Positions 50,406 to 60,033 of a stretch of DNA of 64,000 bases are shown piece by piece. The notes under the pieces are model-generated. The model ran no database searches and had not been told where the DNA came from. It worked only from the letters and a program-made list of their open reading frames with translations. The stretch is taken from the NCBI RefSeq assembly GCF_014892575.1, contig NZ_JADBGI010000022.1, forward strand, positions 1 to 64,000, given 5' to 3'. How positions within the stretch are numbered: the first letter of the stretch is position 1; each line of letters begins with the position of its first letter. This stretch comes from Nocardiopsis coralli (GTDB lineage: Bacteria > Actinomycetota > Actinomycetes > Streptosporangiales > Streptosporangiaceae). A program made the position numbers and the translations under genes.

Positions 50406-51932
50406 GTGCCGCAACAGTCGCCACCGGCGCCCCCGCCGCTGGAGTTGGTCCGGGTGGCCAAGTCCTTCGGGAGCGTGCGAGCCCTGCGGGGGATGTCCCT
50501 GGAGCTGCGTTCCGGGGAGATCCACGCCCTCGTCGGAGAGAACGGGGCCGGAAAATCGACCCTGGTCAAGACCATCGCCGGGGTGCACCGCCCCGATGCC
50601 GGATGGATCCAGGCAGACGGAGCCCCCGTCACCTTCACCCGCCCCGCCGACGCCCAACGGGCCGGCGTCGCCGTCATCCACCAGGAACCCACGCTCTTCC
50701 CCGACCTCTCGGTGGCCGAGAACATCTTCATCGGCCGCCAACCCCGCACCCGGCTGCGCACCATCGACCGTGCCCGCATGCGCCGCGAGACCGACGAGGT
50801 CTTCACCCGCCTGGGCGTGCCCGTCGACCCGGACCGGCCCGCCCGCGGCCTGTCCATCGCCGACCAACAGCTCGTGGAGATCGCCAAGGCCCTCACCCGG
50901 CAGGCACGGGTCCTGGTCATGGACGAACCCACCGCCGCCCTGTCCTCGGTCGAGGCCGAACGCCTCTTCACCGTCGCCCGCACCCTGCGCGACCAGGGTG
51001 TGGCCCTGCTCTTCATCTCCCACCGCTTCGACGAGGTCTTCGCCCTGTGCGACCGCATCACCGTCGTACGCGACGGGGCCTTCGTCTCCTGCGACCCCGC
51101 CGCCGACCTGGACGTGGACACCGTCGTGCAGCGCATGGTCGGCCGCGAGGTCGAGACGCTCTACCCCAAACAGGAGACCGAGGCCGGCCACACCCTCCTG
51201 GAGGTCGAGGGGCTCACCCGGCACGGTGTCTTCGAGGACATCGGCTTCACCGTCCGCTCCGGCGAGATCGTCGCGCTCGCCGGGCTCGTGGGAGCCGGCC
51301 GCAGCGAGGTCGTGCGCGCCCTCTTCGGCGTCGACCGCTACGACGCCGGCAGCGTCCGCGTCGACGGGGTCCCCCTCGCCCAGGGCAGCCCCAAGGCCGC
51401 CATGGCCGCCGGCCTGGCCCTGGTCCCCGAGGACCGGCGCGAACAGGGGCTGGTCATGGAGTCCTCCATCGCCCGCAACGCCACCTCCACCCGCCGCAGC
51501 GCGCTCAGCCGGCTGGGCCTGCTCAGCTCACGCGCCGAGGACGAGGCCTGCCGCAGCTGGGGCGAACCTCTGCAGTTGAAGTACGGGCGGCTCACCGATC
51601 CCGTCTCCACGCTCTCCGGCGGCAACCAGCAGAAGGTCGTGCTCGCCAAGTGGCTGGCCACCGGCCCCTCCGTCCTGTTCGTCGACGAACCCACCCGCGG
51701 GATCGACGTCGGGACCAAGGCCGAGGTGCACCGCCTGCTGTCCGCCCTGGCCGCCGACGGGCTGGCCGTGGTCATGGTCTCCAGCGAACTCCCCGAGGTC
51801 CTCGGCATGGCCGACCGGGTGCTGGTCATGCACGAGGGCCGCATCACCGCCGAGCTCGACCGCGACGAGGCCGACGAGGAATCGGTCATGTACGCCGCCA
51901 CCGGACAACCACCCCGCGAGGCCCTGCGATGA
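50406..51932 (+). CDS. rhaT: Rhamnose ABC importer, ATPase
   Basis: A 508-aa double-cassette ATPase of the ribose/RbsA class. The first Walker A is GENGAGKST (44-52), with Walker B VLVMDEPTAAL. The second half is degenerate at Walker A (AGLVGAGRSE) but has the signature LSGGNQQKVVLAKWL and LFVDEPTRGID. The GTG follows GGAGA. It is named after Rhizobium RhaT, the ATPase of the RhaSTPQ importer. It is the first gene of the transport operon and overlaps the next start (ATGA). Confidence 0.92.
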   Translation: MPQQSPPAPPPLELVRVAKSFGSVRALRGMSLELRSGEIHALVGENGAGKSTLVKTIAGVHRPDAGWIQADGAPVTFTRPADAQRAGVAVIHQEPTLFPDLSVAENIFIGRQPRTRLRTIDRARMRRETDEVFTRLGVPVDPDRPARGLSIADQQLVEIAKALTRQARVLVMDEPTAALSSVEAERLFTVARTLRDQGVALLFISHRFDEVFALCDRITVVRDGAFVSCDPAADLDVDTVVQRMVGREVETLYPKQETEAGHTLLEVEGLTRHGVFEDIGFTVRSGEIVALAGLVGAGRSEVVRALFGVDRYDAGSVRVDGVPLAQGSPKAAMAAGLALVPEDRREQGLVMESSIARNATSTRRSALSRLGLLSSRAEDEACRSWGEPLQLKYGRLTDPVSTLSGGNQQKVVLAKWLATGPSVLFVDEPTRGIDVGTKAEVHRLLSALAADGLAVVMVSSELPEVLGMADRVLVMHEGRITAELDRDEADEESVMYAATGQPPREALR

Positions 51933-52975
51933 CAACGACGACAGCTCCCACCGGGGCCCGCCCCGAGGGTCCACCCCCCGAACAGGGGGCGGGCCGTGCA
52001 CGCCGCCGGCGCCAGGTACGCGAACTCGGCGTGCTGCTGGCCGTGGTCCTGCTCATCGCCGGGACCTGGTTCCAGAACCCCGGCTTCCTCTCCCAGCAGG
52101 GCGTGCGCGACCTGTTCCTGGGCGCGACGGTGCTCTCCGTGCTCGCCGTGGGCCAGGCCCTGGTCCTGATCACCAAGAACGTCGACCTCTCCGTCGGCTC
52201 GGTCATGGGGTTGTCGGCCTTCGGCACCGCGAGCCTGTTCGCCGCCTTCCCCGAGATCCCCGTCCCGTTGGCCATGGCCGCCGGCGTCGGTATCGGGGCC
52301 CTGTGCGGCCTGGCCAACGGCGTGCTGGTGGCCACCGTCCAGGTGCCCGCGCTCGTGGTCACCCTGGGCACCCTGTACGCCTACCGGGGCCTGGGCCACT
52401 GGTGGGCCGACGGCGGCCAGGTCAACGCCCACCAGATGCCCGAGTCCTTCCTCGCCCTGGGCCGGATCAGCGTGCTCGGCGTCCCCCTGCCCGCGGCCGT
52501 CGCGGTCGTGGTCGTCGTGGCCTTCGGCTTCTACCTCTCCCGCTACCGGTCGGGCCGTGAGCTCTACGCCATCGGCTCCGACGCCGAGGCCGCACGGCTG
52601 TCCGGGATCTCCGTCGGACGCCGAGTCGTGGCCGCCTTCGCCGCCAACGGTGCTCTCGCCGGGCTGGCCGGGGTGCTCTTCACCGCCCGCTACGGAACGG
52701 TCGACTCCACCGCCGGTTTCGGCATGGAACTGGAGGTCGTGGCCGCGGCCGTGGTCGGCGGCGTCGCCATCGCCGGCGGCGTCGGGACCGTCTACGGGGC
52801 CGCGCTCGGCGCCGTCCTGCTCACCACCATCACCGCGGCCCTGCCCATCTGGCAGATCGACCAGTTCTGGCACCAGGCCGTGGTCGGCGCGCTCATCCTG
52901 TCCGCGATCGGCCTGGACCGCCTCCTGGCCCTGCGCAACGCCCGCAAGCTCGGAGGAGGCACCCATGGCCCCTGA
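51929..52975 (+). CDS. rhaP: Rhamnose ABC importer, permease 1
   Basis: A 348-aa RbsC-type permease with about eight to ten helices, including VLSVLAVGQALVLITKNVDL and the conserved GSDAEAARLSGISVGRR coupling loop. The ATG overlaps the rhaT stop. Its 3' end overlaps the second permease by 11 bp. Assigned as RhaP by order; P and Q are alike. Confidence 0.9.
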   Translation: MTTTTAPTGARPEGPPPEQGAGRARRRRQVRELGVLLAVVLLIAGTWFQNPGFLSQQGVRDLFLGATVLSVLAVGQALVLITKNVDLSVGSVMGLSAFGTASLFAAFPEIPVPLAMAAGVGIGALCGLANGVLVATVQVPALVVTLGTLYAYRGLGHWWADGGQVNAHQMPESFLALGRISVLGVPLPAAVAVVVVVAFGFYLSRYRSGRELYAIGSDAEAARLSGISVGRRVVAAFAANGALAGLAGVLFTARYGTVDSTAGFGMELEVVAAAVVGGVAIAGGVGTVYGAALGAVLLTTITAALPIWQIDQFWHQAVVGALILSAIGLDRLLALRNARKLGGGTHGP

Positions 52976-54041
52976 ACGCACCGCCCCCGCGGCCCGGGAA
53001 CACGCAGCCGCCTGGCCCGGCCGAGTGCGCGCCCTGCTCTCGGCCCGCGAGAGCCCCGTCGTGGCCGCGCTCCTGGTCTCCCTGGTCTTCGCCTCGCTGT
53101 TCCTCGACATGTTCGCGACCGGGCGCAACATGGGGTTCCTGCTGCTCAGCGTCGCCGCGATCGCCCTCATGGCGCTGCCCATGACCCTCATCGTCATCAC
53201 CGGCGAGATCGACCTGTCGGTGGCCAGCACCCTGGCGTTGAGCAGCGCCACCCTCGGGGCCCTGTGGGAGGCCGGGGTCCCCATCGAGACCGCCCTGCTG
53301 ATCTGCCTCCTGCTCGGAGCGGCCCTGGGCGCCCTCAACGGCCTGTTCGTCACCGTGCTCGGACTGCCCTCACTGGCCGTGACCATCGGCACCATGGCTC
53401 TGTACCGGGGCCTGGCCTACGTCCTGCTGGGCGACCGAGCCGTGGCCAGTTACCCGCAGGACTGGGTCAGCGGCGCCCGCGCCCCCTTCCTGGGCATCGA
53501 AGGGCTGCCCTGGATCGCCGTGGCGATCCTGGCCATGGCCGCCCTGTTCGCCGTGCTGCTGCACGCCACCGGCATCGGCCGCTCCCTGTACGACATCGGC
53601 AACAACACCGAGGCCGCACGGTTCACCGGGGTGGCGGTCAAGCGCACCAAGTTCTGGCTCTTCACCCTGAGCGGGACCGTCGCCTCGGGCGCGGGCGTCT
53701 TCTGGACCCTGCAGTACGGCACCTCCCGCGCCGACACCGCGTTCGGCCTGGAACTGCAGGTCGTGGCCGCCGTGCTCCTGGGCGGGGTGTCGATCTTCGG
53801 CGGCGTCGGAACGGTGCTCGGTGTGATGAGCGGCGTCCTGCTGCTGGGCACCGTGCGCAACGCCCTCCAACTGCTCGGCGTCAGCGGCGACGTGCTGCAG
53901 ATCGTCACCGGTCTGATCCTCATCGCCTCGGTCGTCGGCCCCAACCTCGTCGCGTCCCTGAGACGGCGGCGCCGCACACCCGCCCCCACACGAGTCCCGA
54001 CCGTCCCCCGACCCCCGACACACGACGGAGAGACACCATGA
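52965..54041 (+). CDS. rhaQ: Rhamnose ABC importer, permease 2
   Basis: A 358-aa RbsC-type permease with MTLIVITGEIDLSVASTLAL and NNTEAARFTGVAVKRTKFWL as coupling loop. The ATG lies in the last 11 bp of the first permease and follows GGAGGAGG. The C-terminal tail is proline- and arginine-rich. Its stop overlaps the binding-protein start (ATGA). Confidence 0.9.
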   Translation: MAPERTAPAAREHAAAWPGRVRALLSARESPVVAALLVSLVFASLFLDMFATGRNMGFLLLSVAAIALMALPMTLIVITGEIDLSVASTLALSSATLGALWEAGVPIETALLICLLLGAALGALNGLFVTVLGLPSLAVTIGTMALYRGLAYVLLGDRAVASYPQDWVSGARAPFLGIEGLPWIAVAILAMAALFAVLLHATGIGRSLYDIGNNTEAARFTGVAVKRTKFWLFTLSGTVASGAGVFWTLQYGTSRADTAFGLELQVVAAVLLGGVSIFGGVGTVLGVMSGVLLLGTVRNALQLLGVSGDVLQIVTGLILIASVVGPNLVASLRRRRRTPAPTRVPTVPRPPTHDGETP

Positions 54042-55102
54042 CCGACCCGCGAGCGCGTTTCCTCCCCCTCGGAGCCCTCACCGCCGCCGTCCTGATGACC
54101 GCGGCCTGCGGCGGCACCACCATCGACGACGCCCAGGACGAGGGCGCCGGCGGGCCCACCGGAACCGCCGACCCCGACGCGGAGATCCCCGAGGGCCTGG
54201 CCGTCGACTTCCTGCCCAAGCAGCTCAACAACCCCTTCTTCGACCTGGTCAACGCCGGCGGTACCGAGGCCGTCGAGGAGCTCGGGGGAGAGGCCACCGA
54301 ACGCGGCGCCACCGAGGCCACCGCCGACTCCCAGGTGGAGTACATCAACGCCGCGGGCCAGGCCGGCAGCGACGTCATCGTCATCGCCGCCAACGACCCC
54401 GACGCGGTGTGTCCGGCCCTGAACGAGGCCCGTGACGGCGGCGCGGTCATCGTCGGTTACGACTCCGATGCCAACTGCACCGACGTGTTCGTCAACCAGT
54501 CCTCCAACGAGCTCATCGGCCGGGCCCTGGTGGACATGGTCGACGGGCAGCTCGACGGCGAGGGCGAGTTCGCGATCCTGTCGGCCACCCCCAACGCCAC
54601 CAACCAGAACGCGTGGATCGAGGAGATGGAGCAGATCCTCGACGACGAGCAGTACTCCGGCCTCGAGCTGGTCGACACGGTCTACGGCAACGACGACGAC
54701 CTGGAGTCCTTCCAGGAGATGCAGGGCCTGGTGCAGTCCCACCCCGACCTGGACGCGGTCGTCTCGCCCACGACGGTCGGCCTGGCCGCGGCCTCGCGCT
54801 ACGTCAGCGACTCGGAGTACCAGGGCGAGCTGGTCGTGACCGGTCTCGGTGAGCCGAGCCAGATGCAGGAGTTCGTGGAGGACGGCACCGTCGACGAGTT
54901 CGCGCTCTGGGACCCGCACGAGCTGGGTTACCTCGCCGGGTACACCGGTGCGGCGCTGCAGACCGGCCAGATCACCGGTGCGGAGGGCGAGACCTTCACC
55001 GCCGGCGACCTGGGCGAGTACACCTTCGAGACCGACGGCGAACTCGTCCTGGGCCCGCCCCTGGTCTTCGACGCCGACAACATCGACGACCACGACTTCT
55101 AG
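54038..55102 (+). CDS. rhaS: Rhamnose-binding lipoprotein
   Basis: A 354-aa periplasmic-binding-type lipoprotein with lipobox TAAC (Cys24). RbsB-like text includes PKQLNNPFFDLVNAGGTEAV, VIVIAANDPDAVCPALNEA and ALWDPHELGYLAGYTGAAL. Translational coupling to rhaQ and placement before the mutarotase fix it as the importer's receptor. It corresponds to RhaS in the RhaSTPQ scheme. Confidence 0.9.
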   Translation: MTDPRARFLPLGALTAAVLMTAACGGTTIDDAQDEGAGGPTGTADPDAEIPEGLAVDFLPKQLNNPFFDLVNAGGTEAVEELGGEATERGATEATADSQVEYINAAGQAGSDVIVIAANDPDAVCPALNEARDGGAVIVGYDSDANCTDVFVNQSSNELIGRALVDMVDGQLDGEGEFAILSATPNATNQNAWIEEMEQILDDEQYSGLELVDTVYGNDDDLESFQEMQGLVQSHPDLDAVVSPTTVGLAAASRYVSDSEYQGELVVTGLGEPSQMQEFVEDGTVDEFALWDPHELGYLAGYTGAALQTGQITGAEGETFTAGDLGEYTFETDGELVLGPPLVFDADNIDDHDF

Positions 55103-55108
55103 GGGGCC

Positions 55109-55441
55109 GTGTTGAGCACCGCGACCCAGCGGGTCTGTTTCGTCCTCAGGGTGCGCCCCGAGCGGCTGGCCGAGTACGAGGAGCGCCACGCGCGTGTGTG
55201 GCCGTCGATGCGCGAGGCCCTGACCGCCGCGGGCTGGCGCAACTACTCGCTGTTCAGCGACGGCCGCGGCACGGTGATCGGGTACCTGGAGACCGACGAC
55301 TTCGACCGGGCCCGCGCCGCCATGGCCGAGACCGAGGTCAACGCGTTGTGGCAGGCCGAGATGGCGCCGCTCTTCGAACCCATGGAGGGCCGTGCCGACG
55401 AGGAGATGGTTCCGTTGACGGAGATCTTCCACCTGCACTGA
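55109..55441 (+). CDS. rhaM: L-rhamnose mutarotase
   Basis: A 110-aa RhaM/YiiL-type protein interconverting alpha and beta L-rhamnose. Family text: RVCFVLRVRPERLAEYEERH, VWPSMREALTAAGWRNYSLF, and LWQAEMAPLFEPM. The start may be GTG 55109 or the adjacent TTG 55112, which is better spaced from AGGGGG (55101-55106). It is the last gene of the transport operon and completes the pathway from uptake to DHAP plus lactate. Confidence 0.93.
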   Translation: MLSTATQRVCFVLRVRPERLAEYEERHARVWPSMREALTAAGWRNYSLFSDGRGTVIGYLETDDFDRARAAMAETEVNALWQAEMAPLFEPMEGRADEEMVPLTEIFHLH

Positions 55442-55872
55442 ACCGGCGGCCCGGTGCGCCGACCCCCCGCGCACCGGGCCGCGGGCCTTCTGCGCGCCGG
55501 GCCGCGGGCCCCGGGACGGCGAGCTACGGGCCCGGGCCCGGGTCCGTGTGTCGTGCGCCGCCGGGGCCAGGGCACCGACCTCGGCGCGTGCGGTCGCGGG
55601 GTCGAAGGGGTGGCTGCGGGGGTCGATCTCGCTCCAACGGAGATCGTGGAGCCGCGGGGGTCCGTCGTGTCGGGGGTCCACGGGCCGAGCCTGCCGTACC
55701 CGCGGTACCGGCCTCAACCGGGTTCCGGCGCACGGGCGGTGGGGCACTGGGCGGTAAAGGCTGGTCAGCGGTTCCGTCAGGGGGTTCACAGGGGTCGGTG
55801 GTGCGCGCCTACGGTGGCCGGAGGGCGCCCCGCCGCGCCGTGGCGGGCCGCGCCGGAACCCGAGGGGGAAAC
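55442..55872. other. 431-bp intergenic stretch, no gene seen
   Basis: A very GC-rich region after rhaM with only short, arginine- and proline-rich frames that look like chance. I see no tRNA, clear operator or strong hairpin. The promoter of the downstream alcohol dehydrogenase must lie in the last part, but I cannot place it. Confidence 0.6.
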
Positions 55873-56895
55873 ATGCGCGGTGTCGTGATGTACGGGCCCG
55901 GCGACGTGCGGGTCGAGGAACGCGAGGACCCGAAGATCGAGGAACCCACCGACGCGGTCATCCGGGTCTCCGCGAGCTGCATCTGCGGGTCGGACCTGTG
56001 GCCCTACCGGGGGTTCGACCCCGCCGACCACCAGGTGATGGGCCACGAATACGTCGGTGTGGTCGAAGAAGTGGGATCGGCGGTGCGGGAACTCGAGGTC
56101 GGCGACTTCGTCGTGGGTTCGTTCGTCATCTCCGACAACACCTGCGAGATCTGCCGGGCCGGCTACCAGTCCAAGTGCGTGCACGGCACCTTCGTGGCCG
56201 AGAGCATCGGGACCCAGGCCGAGCGCGCCCGCATCCCCCACGCCGACGGGACCCTCGTGCGTACCCCGGAACACCCGGGGCCGGAGCTGATCCCCTCGCT
56301 GCTCGCCGCCTCCGACGTCCTGGGTACCGGCTGGTTCGGCGCCGTCGCCGCCGACGCGGGCCCGGGCCGGACCGTCGCGGTGGTGGGCGACGGCGCGGTC
56401 GGGCTGATGGGGGTGCTGGCCGCGCGGGAGTTGGGGGCCGAACGCATCATCGCGATGTCGCGCCACGCGGACCGGCAGGAGCTGGCCCGCTTCTACGGGG
56501 CCACGGACATCGTCGAGGAGCGCGGGGAGGCCGGTGTCGAGAAGGTCCGCGAACTCACCGGCGGGCTCGGTGCGCACAGCGTCATCGAGGCGGTGGGCAC
56601 CCAGGAGTCGATGATGCAGGCCATCGACTCCGCACGGCCCGGCGGCCACATCGGGTACGTGGGTGTCTCGCACGACGTGGAGCTGCCGGGCGGGCCGTTG
56701 TTCTTCTCGACCGTGCACCTTCACGGAGGGCCGGCCCCGGTGCGGCGGTTCCTGCCCGACCTCGTTCGGCGGATCTGGGACCGCGAGATCGACCCCGGGA
56801 GGGTGTTCGACCTGAGCCTGCCGCTGGAAGAGGCGGCGGAGGGGTACGCGGCGATGGACGAGCGCCGGTCGATCAAGGCGTTCCTGACGTTGTGA
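55873..56895 (+). CDS. Zinc-dependent alcohol dehydrogenase (MDR family)
   Basis: A 340-aa medium-chain dehydrogenase. The catalytic zinc site is SCICGSDLWPYRG and GHEYVGVVEEVGSAV. The structural-zinc loop is reduced (NTCEICRAGYQSKCVHG). The cofactor fold shows as VAVVGDGAVGLMGVLAARELG followed by ERIIAMSRHADRQELA, where the Arg suggests NADP. The ATG follows GAGGGGGAAAC. It resembles the Tdh-like or quinone-related IMP group, and the substrate is not fixed by context. Confidence 0.88.
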   Translation: MRGVVMYGPGDVRVEEREDPKIEEPTDAVIRVSASCICGSDLWPYRGFDPADHQVMGHEYVGVVEEVGSAVRELEVGDFVVGSFVISDNTCEICRAGYQSKCVHGTFVAESIGTQAERARIPHADGTLVRTPEHPGPELIPSLLAASDVLGTGWFGAVAADAGPGRTVAVVGDGAVGLMGVLAARELGAERIIAMSRHADRQELARFYGATDIVEERGEAGVEKVRELTGGLGAHSVIEAVGTQESMMQAIDSARPGGHIGYVGVSHDVELPGGPLFFSTVHLHGGPAPVRRFLPDLVRRIWDREIDPGRVFDLSLPLEEAAEGYAAMDERRSIKAFLTL

Positions 56896-57204
56896 CCCAC
56901 CGGTGCGCTGATCGGGCAGGTTCTACCCCGGTGCGCTCGGTGGGCGGGGTTGCACCGCTCATGAAGCAAGGTGGCATTGAGGGGCATAGTGTTGCTCTCC
57001 GGAGGGGCATCATGATCGGTGCCCCTGATCAGTCCTCTTTGTCGGAATTCGCCTGCGTCGTCGTCGATGGTCGCAGCATCGTCTCGCCATCGACCGACGT
57101 TCCCGATGGTTTCGCCGAGGCCTGCACGTGTGTCTTGCCCGCACTGCGTGAGAGGCGCCGCGCCGGTGCACACGCTTGCATGGCCAGGCTGGAAAGAAGA
57201 TGCC
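56896..57204. other. 309-bp intergenic stretch
   Basis: No gene seen. A GGGGCA/TGCCCC dyad (57004-57009 with 57020-57025) lies around CATGATCGG and could be an operator for the SDR downstream. In-frame codons upstream of the SDR start do not look coding. Confidence 0.5.
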
Positions 57205-57948
57205 ATGCAGCTCGAAGGGCAGATCGTCATCGTCACGGGAGGTGCCGCCGGGATCGGTGGTGCGGTATCACGTGTCCTCGCCCGGCGTGGAGCCAAGGTC
57301 GTCGCGGTCGACGTCGATGCGGAGGCCGGGGCGGAGCTCGAGGCCGAACACGGCAGCGACGTGGCGTTCATCCAGGCAGACGTCGGACTTCAGGAGAGCG
57401 CAGAGCTCGCGGTCCGCACGGCGGTCGAGCGCTTCGGCGCACTGACGGGCCTGGTCAACAACGCGCACGCCTCGCGGCAGGCGCCTTTTCTCGAACTCAC
57501 GCAGGAGATGTGGGACCTGTCGTTCTCGACCGGTTTCATCGCGACGCGCAACTTCATGCTCGCGGCCCACCCGCACCTGTCCGGGTCCGGCGGATCGATC
57601 GTGAACTTCGGCTCGGGGGCAGGGATCTCCGGACAACCGACACAGGCGGCCTATGCAGCCGCGAAGGAGGCCATCCGCGGTCTCTCGCGCGTGGTCGCCA
57701 ACGAGTGGGCCGGCGACGGCATCCGTGTGAACGTGGTGTCCCCGATGGCCAAGACCGAGGGCGTCGAGGCGTGGAGCAAGGCGTACCCGGAGCTATACCA
57801 GGAGTCGCTCAAGGGCGTGCCGCTCGGCCGCTTCGGTGACCCGGAGACCGACGTCGCGCCGATCGTGGCGTTCCTGCTCTCGGACGACTCCAAGTACATG
57901 ACCGGCCAGACCCTCATGGCCGACGGCGGCAGGATCAAGATGTACTGA
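57205..57948 (+). CDS. SDR-family oxidoreductase
   Basis: A 247-aa SDR with TGGAAGIG (11-18), Ser137, Tyr150 and Lys154 all present. The usual NNAG is NNAH (85-88). The C terminus KYMTGQTLMADGGRIKMY is normal. The ATG follows GGAAAGAAG. The protein is a probable dehydrogenase of a small hydroxy compound. The convergent amidohydrolase and upstream alcohol dehydrogenase give no firm pathway. Confidence 0.87.
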   Translation: MQLEGQIVIVTGGAAGIGGAVSRVLARRGAKVVAVDVDAEAGAELEAEHGSDVAFIQADVGLQESAELAVRTAVERFGALTGLVNNAHASRQAPFLELTQEMWDLSFSTGFIATRNFMLAAHPHLSGSGGSIVNFGSGAGISGQPTQAAYAAAKEAIRGLSRVVANEWAGDGIRVNVVSPMAKTEGVEAWSKAYPELYQESLKGVPLGRFGDPETDVAPIVAFLLSDDSKYMTGQTLMADGGRIKMY

Positions 57949-57964
57949 GCACGGCAGAAGGAGG

Positions 57965-57998
57965 GGCGCCCTCGGAACGAGCCCGGGGCCCCCTCACG
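57965..57998. terminator. Terminator between SDR and amidohydrolase
   Basis: The GGGGCGCCC and GGGGCCCCC arms with GAG/CTC flanks form an imperfect GC-rich stem between the convergent stop codons at 57948 and 58011. Confidence 0.45.
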
Positions 57999-58010
57999 AA
58001 GTCCGGTGGC

Positions 58011-59462
58011 TCAGCCGCCGTGCGTCGACGCGCTCTTGTAGTCCGTGTAGGAGTACGGGTTGTCGAGGATCTTCGTCTCGGGGATGTCGGGGTTCATGCC
58101 CTTGGCCCACTCCTCGTCGCCGAGCTTGTCGCGCAGGTGGTCGATGGTCGACTCCACGTTCCGGCGGATCGTGGCCAGGTCGGTGTCGACCAGGCGGTGC
58201 TCGTGCTTGACCACACGCCCGTCCACCATGACCGTGTGCACGTCGCCGCGCTGGGCCTGGAAGACCACGTGGCCGTACGGGTTCAGCATCGGGAACGAGA
58301 CCGGGGAGTGGTCGTTCTTGATGAGTACCAGGTCGGCCTTGGCGCCGGGGCTGATCCGGCCGAGGTCGTCGCCGCGGCCGAGCGCGGCGGCGCCGCCGCG
58401 GGTCGCCCACTCCACGACCTGGTCCGCGCGCAGCGACGCGTGCGTGACGGTCTCGCCGCGCGACTGCGCCTCCAGGTGCTCGCGGGAGCGGTCGGCGCCC
58501 AGGGTGGAGCGCATCGCGGAGAACAGGTCACCGCTCCACCAGGCACTCGTGTCCATCGACAGCGACACCGGGATGCCGTGCTCGCGCAGCTTCCACGTGG
58601 GCGGGTACCCCTGGCCGGCGCTCTGCTCGCTCTCGGTGGAGACCGAGGCGCTGCCGCCGGTCGCGGCGATGCGGTGGTAGGAGTCGGTCGACAGCGACGC
58701 CGCGTGCACGTAGACGGTCTCGGGTGTCATGAACCCGTGCTCGTGCATGAGCCGGATCGAGTCGTCGCCGGTCGCGCCCCACACACCCGCGTGGGTGGTC
58801 ACCGGCAGGCCGAGCTCGCGGGCGGCTTCGAAGGCGGGCTTCTCGGGGAACTCCGGGTCGCCGGTGACGTCGAAGGCGATCTGGATGTCGAGCATGTCCC
58901 GGTCGCCGTCGAAACGGCGGCGCACGAAGTCGCGGAAGGCCGGGTCGGTCGCCCACTCGCCCGGCTGGGCCTGGATGTTTCCGTAGGCCAGCACGTGCCG
59001 GCCCGGTACCGACTCGAGGGCGTCGGCGGCCGCGTCGGCGTGGTCGACCGTCTGCAGACCGTGCGACCAGTCCACGACGGTGGTGACGCCGGCCTCGAGG
59101 GCCTCGACGGCGGCGAGGGCGTTGCCGGCGTGGATGTCCTCGGGGCGGAAGAGCTTGCCGCCCTCCATGTAGTACCAGACGAAGTACTGGGTGAGGGTCC
59201 AGTCGGCCCCGTACCCGCGCATCGCGGTCTGCCACATGTGGCGGTGGGTGTCGATCATGCCCGGCATGACGATGCCGTCGGTCGCGTCGATGACGGCGGC
59301 ACCGTCGGGAACGTCCAGGTCGCGGCCGATCGCCACGACACGGTCGTCGACGACGAGGACGTCGGTCTGGGGGAGGACGGTGCGGGCGTCGTCCATGGGC
59401 AGCACCGTGCCACCGCGCAGGACGACGGGGCGTCCGCGCTCGAACCGGCTGTTCTCGCTCAT
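58011..59462 (-). CDS. Metal-dependent amidohydrolase (AtzA/SsnA/guanine deaminase type)
   Basis: A 483-aa amidohydrolase-superfamily enzyme. It has the small beta-sandwich start VVLRGGTVLPMDDARTVLPQ, the metal site GMIDTHRHMWQ, second ligands in VTTHAGVW and YVHAASLS, and the final strand DLVLIKNDHSP with NPYGHVVF. Relatives deaminate or dechlorinate nitrogen heterocycles. The VSTESEQSAGQGYPPTWKL and SMDTSAWWSGDLF segments are typical of the hydroxydechloroatrazine/8-oxoguanine deaminase group. The exact substrate is uncertain. Confidence 0.88.
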   Translation of the reverse strand: MSENSRFERGRPVVLRGGTVLPMDDARTVLPQTDVLVVDDRVVAIGRDLDVPDGAAVIDATDGIVMPGMIDTHRHMWQTAMRGYGADWTLTQYFVWYYMEGGKLFRPEDIHAGNALAAVEALEAGVTTVVDWSHGLQTVDHADAAADALESVPGRHVLAYGNIQAQPGEWATDPAFRDFVRRRFDGDRDMLDIQIAFDVTGDPEFPEKPAFEAARELGLPVTTHAGVWGATGDDSIRLMHEHGFMTPETVYVHAASLSTDSYHRIAATGGSASVSTESEQSAGQGYPPTWKLREHGIPVSLSMDTSAWWSGDLFSAMRSTLGADRSREHLEAQSRGETVTHASLRADQVVEWATRGGAAALGRGDDLGRISPGAKADLVLIKNDHSPVSFPMLNPYGHVVFQAQRGDVHTVMVDGRVVKHEHRLVDTDLATIRRNVESTIDHLRDKLGDEEWAKGMNPDIPETKILDNPYSYTDYKSASTHGG

Positions 59463-59838
59463 CCTGGGGGAACTCCTCGGGTGGTTGTGTACAGCGTCGG
59501 ACAGTTCGTCCATTTGTTGAACATATGCGCTGTTTTTCAACCTCTGTTGCCCGGCGGGCCACTGTCAACCACGGTGGCCACGGGGATTCCGATGCCCTTG
59601 GTGCACACGAGCCCCCTGTGGAGGGCGATCCCGGCGCACACGCATGGTGCGCCCGCGGGGGAGTTCCCGACCGCGGCCGCGACCTGTGTGGTGATCCTCG
59701 CCCGCTCCACCGCGGGAACCCCGGGCACACCCCGCATCCGGGCCCGCCCGGCCCGCGCTCCCGATGTCCGATCACCGCTGCGGATGCGATAGAGTCAACC
59801 CGTCGGCGGCGCCGGAAACGGTGCCAGCGCGGCCATCA
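59463..59838. other. 376-bp region upstream of amidohydrolase and tRNA-Pro
   Basis: No gene seen. The left part is the amidohydrolase promoter region with an inverted repeat GTTGAA (59516-59521) and TTCAAC (59536-59541). The right part is the tRNA promoter, whose TGCGATAGAGTC (59783-59796) matches that of copy 1. Confidence 0.55.
59516..59541. promoter_or_regulatory. Candidate operator upstream of the amidohydrolase
   Basis: GTTGAA and TTCAAC arms are 14 bp apart in an unusually AT-rich patch, 54 bases before the amidohydrolase start. It is probably bound by an unlinked regulator. Confidence 0.4.
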
Positions 59839-59912
<74 letters not shown>

Positions 59913-59933
59913 CAGAAGAACAGCAGGTCATCG

Positions 59934-59959
59934 AAGGGTCCACCATCCGGTGGGCCCTT
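59934..59959 (+). terminator. Terminator of tRNA-Pro copy 2
   Basis: AAGGGTCCACC (59934-59944) pairs with GGTGGGCCCTT (59949-59959, one G-U), followed by a short T-run. It is the same element as after copy 1, here with a longer stem. Confidence 0.8.
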
Positions 59960-60033
59960 TTCTGCTACCCCGGTGGGGTAGAGGTGGGGTGAACCCGCGC
60001 CGCCCTCTACTCGCGCACGCCCCGACCCTCGGG

